DNA from: Aurantiacibacter sp. MUD61
GTDB taxonomy: Bacteria; Pseudomonadota; Alphaproteobacteria; Sphingomonadales; Sphingomonadaceae
Direction of reading: 5' to 3'
Assembly: GCF_027912455.1 (NCBI RefSeq)
Contig: NZ_CP115446.1
Coordinates: 248,001-312,000 of the forward strand
DNA: 64,000 nt
Shown here: piece by piece, positions 37,381 to 46,100 of the stretch
Layout of the letters: the number at the start of each line of letters is the position of its first letter
How positions within the stretch are numbered: the first letter of the stretch is position 1
Notes under the pieces: generated by a model
The model's database searches: none
Told to the model about the DNA's origin: nothing
Seen by the model: the letters and a program-made list of their open reading frames with translations, nothing else
Program-made: the position numbers and the translations under genes

Positions 37381-39723
37381 TCAGAATTCGATCGTCGCCG
37401 TCACATAGACCTGGCGCGGGTTGCCGTAGAATGCCGTCAGCGTGCCTTCGGTGCCGAGGTTCGGCGTAGGCTCACCATCGGTCAGGATCGGCGCACCCGT
37501 GGTCGGGTTGATGGCGATAAACGTATAACCCGATGTGCGATATTCGTGATCGGTCAGATTGCGTCCGTAAAGGCCGATGCTGAAGCCGCGATCATCATTG
37601 TAGACGATGCTGGCATCCCACAGCGCATAGCCACCCTGATCAAGAAACGGGTTGGCGATTTCGAACTGCGTCGTCGCGCTACGGAAGGACACTGTGTTGC
37701 CGAGATAGAGATCGCCATTGCCGACGGGCGTGGTGTAACCCAGCGTCGCACTCCCGCTCCATTCGGGCGTGTTCTGCACTTCGCGGAAGTCGGACACATC
37801 GGTGGGTACGCCGCCGATATTGGTGATGTACTCGGTGTATTCGGCATCAATCCAGCCGAGCGAGCCGATAAAGCGAAGCTCGTCGCCCGAGCCCAGCAGG
37901 TCTTCCGCAAGGCGGGCGTTCGTTTCGAATTCGACGCCCATGAACTCGGCCGAGCCAGCATTGGAAACCACCCCGCAGAAGGTCTGGATGCCGCCGACAT
38001 TACAGGCGACCGAGCCGGGTATCTGGACATCGGTGTAATCGGCGTAGAAACCGGCGAGAGCGACATAGACCGCATCGCCAAACAGATTGCCCTTGTAGCC
38101 GATCTCGTAGCTATCGACCGATTCAGGAGCGAAGCTGAGGAAGTCGGCGACTTCGGCATCGGTCGGTGCGCCGGGCGTTGCCGCCGGAGCATTCACACCC
38201 ACACCGCGCGGGTCGAAACCGCCGCCTTTGAAGCCCTGCGAATAGCTGGCGTAGATCGTGTGATCGGGAGTCGGCTGGAAGCTGAGCGACGCGCGCGGCG
38301 TGAATTTGTTGAAATTCTCGCTGCCCTGGAAATTTGTGCTCGGCGCGCCAAAGGCAATGCCTGCGCCGCCGAAAACCGGCGAACCGCCACCCAAATAGTT
38401 CTGACGAAGGATATCGGCAGAACGTTCATCCCAAGTATAGCGCCCGCCGAGCGACAGGCTCAGCTGTTCCGTAATGTCGTAGGTAAAATCGCCGAAGATC
38501 GCGAAGGTCTCCGTATCGACATCAGCCTGCGTGAAGGCGGTAAAGCCAGCGAAGGTGGTGAACAGGCGTACGTCGAATGCGGTATCGGCGCTCGCGTCGA
38601 GGTAATACCCGCCGAGCAGGCCGGTGAAAGGCCCGCCATCGTCCCAGATCAGCTGGATTTCCTGGCTGACCTGTTCATTCGAATAGAAAGCGGGCACGTC
38701 CAGATCAACCGCCGGAAGAGCATCGAAGTCGATCGGCGATGCGCTGTCATCGGTGCGGTATGCGGTGATCGAGCGGATCGTCAGCGCGTCCGACACGTCG
38801 AACCGCAGATTGGCTGCAAGGCCGTACGCCTCGACATCCTGCGCCGGATCGACAAGCCCACCGCGCGTATCGAAGACATTGTCGAGGATAGGCGCACCCG
38901 ACGCGACGCCTTCGATCAGGCGATAGCCACCGCGCGCATTGCTGCGATCATGCGTATAGTCACCGGAGAAGCGCAGCAGGTATGGCGCGCCATTGCCGCC
39001 CACTTCCAGCGTGCCGCGCATGGCCCAGATATCTTTGTTGTAATTGTCCTCGCCCGTGGTCAGGTTTTCACCGAAACCACCACGCGACAAGCGAGCAACA
39101 GAAGCGCCCACGCGCACTTCATCGGTGATCGGCGTGGAGGCTGTGATTACACCCTCGGCGCGGTCGTAAGATCCGAACGTGCCGCGCAGACGCAGCGACG
39201 TTTCGTCCGGCAATTCGCGGGTCACATATTTCACCGCGCCGCCGATTGTGTTGCGACCATAGAGCGTGCCTTGCGGTCCACGCAGCACTTCGATCCGCTC
39301 CACATCATAGATGTCGAGCACGGCAGCCTGCGGGCGGTTCAGGTAAACATCGTCCAGGTAGATGCCGACGCCTTGTTCGAAGCCCGAAACCGGATCCTGC
39401 TGGCCGATGCCGCGGATGAATGCCGACAGGGTGGAGTTGGTGCCGCGCGATTCCTCGAGCGTGGTGTTCGGCGTGATCTGCGCGATATCGGTGATGTCGA
39501 CCGTGCCGCGGCGCTGCAATTCCTCTTCGCCAAAGCTGCTGACAGCCACGGGAACATCGATCAGCCTTTCTTCGCGGCGGCGCGCGGTGACGAAAATCGT
39601 GCCGGGCTCGGCTTCTTCCGCCTCTTCATCCGACGGATCGGCCTGCTGCGCATGCGCAGGAATAGCCATGGCGCTGACGGCCAAAATGGAGGCAGCACAA
39701 AAAAGGTTGCGAGCGTTTGTCAT
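37381..39723 (-). CDS. TonB-dependent outer-membrane receptor
   Basis: This 780-aa TonB-dependent receptor was assigned the ATG at 39723 (MTNARNLFCAAS), behind GGGAGAG, discarding a 16-residue upstream extension. A signal peptide ends near AHAQ (residue about 26). A TonB-box-like TIFVTARRREERLIDVP precedes the plug (IRGIGQQDPVSGFEQGVGIYLDDVYLNRPQ), followed by the barrel ending in VYVTATIEF with C-terminal Phe. The receptor belongs to the large sphingomonad TBDR group. The substrate is unknown. It is divergent from a TetR gene, with a palindromic operator across its predicted promoter. Confidence 0.93.
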   Translation of the reverse strand: MTNARNLFCAASILAVSAMAIPAHAQQADPSDEEAEEAEPGTIFVTARRREERLIDVPVAVSSFGEEELQRRGTVDITDIAQITPNTTLEESRGTNSTLSAFIRGIGQQDPVSGFEQGVGIYLDDVYLNRPQAAVLDIYDVERIEVLRGPQGTLYGRNTIGGAVKYVTRELPDETSLRLRGTFGSYDRAEGVITASTPITDEVRVGASVARLSRGGFGENLTTGEDNYNKDIWAMRGTLEVGGNGAPYLLRFSGDYTHDRSNARGGYRLIEGVASGAPILDNVFDTRGGLVDPAQDVEAYGLAANLRFDVSDALTIRSITAYRTDDSASPIDFDALPAVDLDVPAFYSNEQVSQEIQLIWDDGGPFTGLLGGYYLDASADTAFDVRLFTTFAGFTAFTQADVDTETFAIFGDFTYDITEQLSLSLGGRYTWDERSADILRQNYLGGGSPVFGGAGIAFGAPSTNFQGSENFNKFTPRASLSFQPTPDHTIYASYSQGFKGGGFDPRGVGVNAPAATPGAPTDAEVADFLSFAPESVDSYEIGYKGNLFGDAVYVALAGFYADYTDVQIPGSVACNVGGIQTFCGVVSNAGSAEFMGVEFETNARLAEDLLGSGDELRFIGSLGWIDAEYTEYITNIGGVPTDVSDFREVQNTPEWSGSATLGYTTPVGNGDLYLGNTVSFRSATTQFEIANPFLDQGGYALWDASIVYNDDRGFSIGLYGRNLTDHEYRTSGYTFIAINPTTGAPILTDGEPTPNLGTEGTLTAFYGNPRQVYVTATIEF

Positions 39724-39749
39724 GTTTTTCTCTCCCAAGAATTGTTGCC

Positions 39750-39780
39750 CGTATATTGAGAGTTGAACCACCTTTCAACT
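39750..39780 (-). promoter_or_regulatory. Predicted TonB-receptor promoter overlapped by a TetR-type operator
   Basis: AGTTGAA (39761-39767) and TTCAACT (39774-39780) form a perfect 7-bp inverted repeat with a 6-base spacer, the shape of a TetR operator. Read on the minus strand, TTGAAA (39778-39773) and TATACG (39755-39750) are spaced by 17 bases and form a plausible sigma-70 promoter for the receptor, so bound repressor would cover its -35. Confidence 0.65.
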
Positions 39781-39817
39781 TTTTTCTTTGCCCCGTCCCC
39801 AATTTGCGGTTAGCGAG

Positions 39818-40444
39818 ATGTCCATGGCTTTGACGCAACCAGCTTCGCCCGCAGCGCAGGACAAGACACCGCGCACCGAAAGAGGGCGCAAGACGCTGCG
39901 CAAATTGCTCGATGCGGCGGCCAAGGAATTCGGTGAGAAGGGATTTCACGAAGCGTCGATCAGCGGCATTACTCGCCGCGCCGGAACCGCTTTGGGCAGC
40001 TTTTACACCTATTTCGAAAGCAAGGATGCGATCTTTCGCGCGCTCGTGAACGACATGAGCGCACAGGTCGCCAGCCACGCACGTGAAGGTGTGGAAGGAA
40101 AAACCGATCCCTTCGAAGTGGAACAGGCAGCCCTACAGGCGTTCCTTGAATTCGCGAGCGATAACAAGGAAATATACCGCATCATCGACGAGGCCGAATT
40201 TGTCGATCCCAAGAGCTTCCGCCAGCACTACGAAACGACGGCCGCGCGCATTCTCGAACGGCTGAAAAGCGGCGAGGCCGAAGGCGTGTTCCGGGAAGGC
40301 ATGGAGGAAGCCCACGCATGGGCCCTCATGGGAATGAACGTGTTCCTGGGCTTGCGCTATTCGGTCTGGGCCGAGAACAGCGACACCGAACGCGTCGCGA
40401 GCCTCGCGAATGCGATGCTGCGTAGCGGCATCGGCCGCGACTGA
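39818..40444 (+). CDS. TetR-family transcriptional regulator
   Basis: This 208-aa regulator has an N-terminal TetR helix-turn-helix (about residues 20-75; KLLDAAAKEFGEKGFHEASI, RRAGTALGSFYTYFESK) and a helical C-terminal ligand domain. I use the ATG at 39818; a codon at 39824 and an upstream TTG are less likely. It is divergent from the TonB receptor, with the palindrome described at 39761-39780 between them, so local repression of receptor, hydrolase and transporter genes is likely. The ligand is unknown. The 3' end converges on the large operon with 30 bases between and no hairpin that I can see. Confidence 0.88.
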   Translation: MSMALTQPASPAAQDKTPRTERGRKTLRKLLDAAAKEFGEKGFHEASISGITRRAGTALGSFYTYFESKDAIFRALVNDMSAQVASHAREGVEGKTDPFEVEQAALQAFLEFASDNKEIYRIIDEAEFVDPKSFRQHYETTAARILERLKSGEAEGVFREGMEEAHAWALMGMNVFLGLRYSVWAENSDTERVASLANAMLRSGIGRD

Positions 40445-40474
40445 CCCGATATCAGCTCTCCGGCACGCGGAAGG

Positions 40475-43129
40475 TCACGGGTGAACGTGCCCGCCGCCAA
40501 CTGCCGGGCCGCCCTCACCCACGATGACTTCGACCTCTGACTCTACAGGGGTGCCATCTTTCACATAAGGACGATGATCGTTGGTGAAGAGCGCCACTTT
40601 GATTGTGTGCGTGCCGCCTGCGAGTTTCGGGAGGTAATGCCACTCGCCATAGACGCGCGCGGCTTTCACATCGTTGATATAGACATGCAGGTGACCCTCA
40701 CCCGGAACATGGGCGCCGCCCGCATTTTCCGCACTGACAGTGAAATTCTCTGTCAACATGTGCAGGTTGAAGCCGGAAGCTGCATCGGGGTTGACCATCA
40801 GGGTGACCTTGGGAGCTCCAGGATCGCTCACGACCTCCTCGCCCATGGGATGCATGTGCGCAGGCACGGGCTGCTGTTCTATCTCGACGCTCGCAGAAAT
40901 GCGCGCACCACCGGTTGCAAGCGCAGCATGCGTATTTGCACTCAGCTCGACAGCCACCTCATGCTTGCCTGGGATCAGCGCGGGAAGGTGGAACCAGCGC
41001 TCGTACAGCCGCGTGACTTTGATGCCGTTGAGATAGAGGTGCATATGCCCTTCTCCCTCAACATGTGCAGAAGACGCGTTCTCGGGGGTGACGACATGGC
41101 CTGTGGAGGTCACTTCCATATTCCAGCCGGACACCGGATCGGGATGCGCGGCGAGCGAGATCGTCGGCGGGGGATCGGCCGTCACTTCGATCGGAGCATG
41201 ACCGACAGGCGGCACCGGCGCGTTTGTTACCGGCTTCTGCACCTTTTTCGGCACCAGCTCATCAAAGGCGAGGCCGCTTGATCCTTCGCCGCGCCCGGTC
41301 CGCTTTTGCACGCCTCTCCAAATGAATGTCGCGCCATTGTACCAGCGCGTCCGGCGGAAACCGTCAAACACCTGCAGTCCGCCGCGCGGCACTTCCTCGT
41401 TCTCGACAAACATCGGTTCACGCGGGATCTGGTCGAGCCCCTCCCGGATCAGTTGGGTACGTGGCCGGATCCGAAACGGCGGATTGGGATCGCCTTCGAT
41501 GAGGCGTGGCATGGCGGCACGCTGCAATTTCGTGCGGCGATTATCGCCATCCTTGTGCACCGGCACGAACGGTATCCATTGCTCGGGAACGCGCGTCATC
41601 AGATCGTAGCGATACGCAGCATCGGTCGCTTGCGCCGCAGCTACGGGTGCGCCGATACGATCGACAAAATAGCGCCGCGTCTCCATCGCCAGCTCGGCGC
41701 CGCGCGCGAATGTGCCTGCCGCCGTGCAAACATGTTGCTCGATCGCCCAGACATTGTTCGCCATCTCGTCGCGAATGAACATCTGCGCTTCCTGCGACTG
41801 TGCATCCTGAATTTTGGGCGCGGTGGGCAACACGGTGACATGCCGATCGTTGTTGTCGAGGATGTCATCGGTCGCGCTGTTGGCGAAGAGGCCCCATCCC
41901 TGCCAATTCTCGCTGTCCTTCGCACCCGAAGCCTGCAGCCAGAAGCGCTCTCCGAACACATTGGTAACCGTCAGGCCGCGCACCAACGCATTCGAACCGG
42001 CGCGAACGGTGTAGGGGAACATGTACCAGTCATTGGCATAGAGCAGCACATGTTCGAGGAAGAGCAGCTTGCCGATATCGCTGGTCGCTGGGTCAATTGC
42101 GCCGAAATTGGTCGCTCCTTCTTCAAATTGCCACCAGCGCGGATGCGGCATGCCGCCAAATTCCAGCGGACTGGGAATAAACACGGTCGGGTCTACCGTC
42201 AGCTCCTCGGGGTTCGGCTGGACCGACGGCGGCTCTCGGTCGAAATGGTACCAATCGAGCCTGCCATCATAGATTTCATCGGCGACAAGATTTTCGTCTT
42301 CGAAATGTGCGGGGCCGCCTGGACTTTCGGTGCGAATTTCCGCCGCATACTCAAGACGTTCTTCACGCCAGCCATTCTGCTGCGCGTCGGGTTCGCCCAC
42401 AAGAGCGCGCGCCCAGGCGACGAAATCGGGGCCGAGCAAGTCTATCGTGGTCGCGTCGGCGGCATCCAGTCCGGCAATTCCCGCCGATGCGACATGCGAC
42501 GCGTCCCTCTCAAGGAAGGCAAGCAAAGCGGCGCCATCCATTAATCGCCCGGCAGCCATAGCCACGCGCTGATGCACCTTCGAATGTGCGGTGATATCCG
42601 CATCGGCCGGATCATCTGGATCGGGTCGGTCGACGGGATACGCGGTCACGAACTTTGCATATTCGGCGACCAGGCCATTTGCAGCGAGCAGTTTGCGCCA
42701 CCGCCTGCCAAGCGCCAGACGCATGTCGAGATGCATCTTTCGGTCACCGTGTGACCAGTTGAGCGGCTGCCGCTCGACGCGATACTCCAGCGGTTCGCTG
42801 TCATCGAAAGGCTGCAGCGGATTGTCTCCGGCGGCGAACTGTTTGAAGCTCGATTGCTCGATATGGATGGATGCCTGCGCCGGACTGCCGGCATCTTCGC
42901 CGATGAATTCACCAACCTGCCACTGCTTGCACAAATTCCACAGCGGATCGCGCACTTCGGCACGGATCGCCTGGTCGAAATCGCGCGCGCGTGGGCGAAC
43001 TTCAAGCCGGTTCCATCGGCGGATGAGCGGGATCTGCTGTGCTTCGAGACTGGCAGCCAGAGCGACAGGCGTATCATAGGCAAATGTCTGTCCCTGAATG
43101 GTGGCGACGAGATCATCACGTTTGGCCAT
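40475..43129 (-). CDS. Large protein of unknown function with C-terminal repeated His-rich domain (884 aa)
   Basis: I do not recognise a named family for the body (residues 1-~690), which begins MAKRDDLVATIQGQTF and is rich in Trp, Asp and Arg. The C-terminus holds two tandem copies of a ~95-residue domain (about 690-785 and 795-880). Each has the pattern SGWN/SGFN, HVxGEGHxHxYxNxxK, R-x-Y-x-x-W-x-HLP/YLP, and G-x-H/T-x-V. The clustered histidines could bind metal. No signal peptide or membrane helix is visible. It is the last gene of the operon, and its ATG overlaps the stop of the 1868-aa gene (TGATG). Confidence 0.8.
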   Translation of the reverse strand: MAKRDDLVATIQGQTFAYDTPVALAASLEAQQIPLIRRWNRLEVRPRARDFDQAIRAEVRDPLWNLCKQWQVGEFIGEDAGSPAQASIHIEQSSFKQFAAGDNPLQPFDDSEPLEYRVERQPLNWSHGDRKMHLDMRLALGRRWRKLLAANGLVAEYAKFVTAYPVDRPDPDDPADADITAHSKVHQRVAMAAGRLMDGAALLAFLERDASHVASAGIAGLDAADATTIDLLGPDFVAWARALVGEPDAQQNGWREERLEYAAEIRTESPGGPAHFEDENLVADEIYDGRLDWYHFDREPPSVQPNPEELTVDPTVFIPSPLEFGGMPHPRWWQFEEGATNFGAIDPATSDIGKLLFLEHVLLYANDWYMFPYTVRAGSNALVRGLTVTNVFGERFWLQASGAKDSENWQGWGLFANSATDDILDNNDRHVTVLPTAPKIQDAQSQEAQMFIRDEMANNVWAIEQHVCTAAGTFARGAELAMETRRYFVDRIGAPVAAAQATDAAYRYDLMTRVPEQWIPFVPVHKDGDNRRTKLQRAAMPRLIEGDPNPPFRIRPRTQLIREGLDQIPREPMFVENEEVPRGGLQVFDGFRRTRWYNGATFIWRGVQKRTGRGEGSSGLAFDELVPKKVQKPVTNAPVPPVGHAPIEVTADPPPTISLAAHPDPVSGWNMEVTSTGHVVTPENASSAHVEGEGHMHLYLNGIKVTRLYERWFHLPALIPGKHEVAVELSANTHAALATGGARISASVEIEQQPVPAHMHPMGEEVVSDPGAPKVTLMVNPDAASGFNLHMLTENFTVSAENAGGAHVPGEGHLHVYINDVKAARVYGEWHYLPKLAGGTHTIKVALFTNDHRPYVKDGTPVESEVEVIVGEGGPAVGGGHVHP

Positions 43130-46100
43130 CAGTTCACCTCCTGCGCTTCGACGCGGGCGAAATTGTTCACGACCGCATAGTTGAGCATGATCGACAGCGG
43201 GTGGTGCAAGGTCGAGGCGATCGTAGCCGGAACGAACAGCGCGTAAGGCGTCTGGTCGATATGCTCGGGCTCCACCGCACGGCGCTTGGCAGCATCAAGC
43301 GTTTCATTGAGACCGTCGATCACATCATCCCACGTCCATCCCCCGCGAAAATCGGTGGGTGTCATCAGCAGGAAGCTTTGCGGAGGCTCGCTATTGGGCT
43401 GATCGAAATGGAATGCGACACCGGTGGTGATATTCTCCGTCGGGATGACCTCGGTCCATTCGTCGATCAGAATGCCCACTTGCGCCGTGGCGGGTGCGAA
43501 GGGAACCGAATGCACCGCCTGGAAAAGCAATCGGTCGCCATTGATCGCATATTCGGGCGGGTACGATGCCCCCACCCAATGCGCATCGGGCTCGTGCGGC
43601 AATTGCCATGCATCGAGAGCGACATCGCTGCCGGTCAGCGCTTCTCTCGCCATCGACAGATATTCAAGGGATGCCATCTGATCGCGGACGCGCGCCACCC
43701 CATGCCACCATGTATCGATGGGGTCCGGGTCGCCGAGCGTATCGCGTTCATGGCGGATAAGACCAACCTTATCACCTTCACAGAGCGCCAATTCCGCCTG
43801 TTGTTCTGCCGTCAGCGTGAAACTCGGCAGCGCGACGAACTCTTCGCCAAACACAGCTTGCAGCGCCGCGATGACCAGCTTCGCCTGTGCATCGGGCTGG
43901 GCGCTTGCAAGCGAGTCCAGTTTTGCCTGTGCTGCACCTCGCCGCTTCGCAGCGGCAACCAGCAGCGCCTCAATCCCCGCTACCATTTCGCCAGTCGGCG
44001 CAGCAAAAGCCATTTGCGCCGCAGCTATGTCGAAATCTTCAGGCACGAAATCCGTCAGCGGGAGAGCGGCCTCCAGCTGGGTCAGATACTGATCCGCATC
44101 ATCGGTGCCCAGTGCCACGACTGCTTCAAGCTCGGCCAGCTTCGCTTCGAACAGCTGTACGCGCGATGCCAGGTCTGCCCGCATGGTGGCCGGATCATCC
44201 GGCATGGGCGATGTGACAGTGGTCGAAATCTGCCGTTCGGCACGCTGTAGCGGCAGGAAGACATCATTGAATGCAGCACCCGGCGGGACAGCATCGAAGC
44301 GGGCAATATAGCCGTGAAAATCGTCGAGCCGGCGATGCCAATCGGCAATCAATTCCTGCAAGCGATTGTCGAGGTCGGTAAACCACTGGCGCTTCCAGCG
44401 GATACCGATCATCGCATCCAGCTCTTTGAAACCAAAGGCTCTCGCCCGCTGAGCGAGGGGTGCAAAATCCGACAGGCGCAATGCGAAGTTGGCGCGAAGG
44501 GATGCCTCATTGGCGACAGGATCATCCAGATCCGGCGTGATCGCAGCAGCAAAGGATTGCGCGTCGCTTTCCAGCGAAACGAGCGCAGAGAGGGCATCGT
44601 CGGCGCGCGCGCGCGGGAGTTCGGGCGCGCCGCCCTCGCGTTCCGCGCGGCTGTCGTTATTGAGCGCGATATCGCTGGAACGCAGCTCCCTCCCCTTCGT
44701 GACGAGCTGGCGCGCACTTTCGAACAGTGGTGCGAGTTCGAACAGGCTGATCTTGTCGGCAGGGGCCTGATCGTAATGGATAGTAACGCTATCGCGCGGC
44801 CCGACCGGAGCCTGCGTGCGGCGATAGTGCTCTTCGATCAGGACATCGAGCGTCGCAAGAGATTGCCGGTCATCCAGTTTCAAATCGTAGAACCAGTCGA
44901 GCGGCTGTAGGCCCAGATCAGCGAGCGAAATGTCCGTCTCACTCACCGCAGTTTCATTACGGACCCTGACGAACACGTCATCAGGTTGGGGGCAGAGGCT
45001 CGCGAGCCAATGACCGATTGCAGGTTCGGCTGCGCCGCGCACGGTTTGTGGAAGGCCCGGCCAGGCAGAGCCTGCGGCTGGCGCGGGATCGAGGAAGATC
45101 GCAGTGCGCGATGTGATCGCTATGCCTTCGCGCGGAGTAGCCACGAATTCGGACACCGGCGGGAACAGTCCAGATCCGTGCGCATCGAGCGTGGCGGCGG
45201 CACTATCGGGCTTGCCTTTCAGTGCCTGATGCACGCTTTCCGCCATCGCCAGGTCTGCGACCGCGTCGGCAACGTTGCGCAGCCGGTCAACCGCGCCATC
45301 AATCTTGGCAAGCTGGGCTGCGCTGGCGGCAGGCATATCGGACAGGCCGAAGGGATAGCTCTCATCACCGCTATCCTCGATGTGCTGGATCAACCTCTCG
45401 CCATCGACGACATTGCGCGCCTCGATCGTTTCGATGCTCTCGCCCGGCTGAAGATCTTGATACGACTTGGTATTGCGATTGGCGACCAGCGGGAAGTGGC
45501 GCCGCAATGCGAAGATATACTCGTCGGTCTCGGCGAGTTCGAAATTGTCGTGCAGCTCGCGTTCCAGGCGGTATCCGAGCAGTTCGCCAAGGCTCTGATC
45601 ATTGCGCAAACCTTCGAGCACGGTCATCGCCTGCCGCACCCGCCAGGATGTGAGATTGACCCCGGTGGTCTTGGCATTCTCAGGATCGGCATTGTTCACA
45701 TAGGTGCTGCGCAAAATCGCCGCAGTCTGGGCCTGATCGAGCGAAGGGGCGTGAATATAGCCGAGGTTGTCTGGGTCATCGACCACGGGGCGATTTGCGA
45801 TATCGAACGCAGTTCTCAGCTCAGGTGGCACATTGGCCGGTGCCAGCTGCGCTTCGCGCGGTCGCACATTTTCCAGCCAGCCATATGCGCCGAGATAAAT
45901 GCCGCGCGACGTATCCCCAGCCCGGTTCGTTGCGGGAACATTGCCTGCATTCGTCGCGACCGGTGCGGGTCGCGAGCCAAGCTGCGTCCGCATGAATTCC
46001 AGCTGCATCTGGAAAACGCCCTGCCGCCATGCATCGAGGCGATAGGTGCACAAGTCGAGATGCTCGATCAGCAGCCGCTCAAGGCGTGCCGTCGGCGTAT

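Noticed and set aside
37354..39759. 801-codon + frame opposite the TonB-dependent receptor
   Set aside because: It is the antisense shadow of a well-supported receptor gene, typical of GC-rich DNA. Its sequence is Arg/Ala/Ile-rich with no domain.
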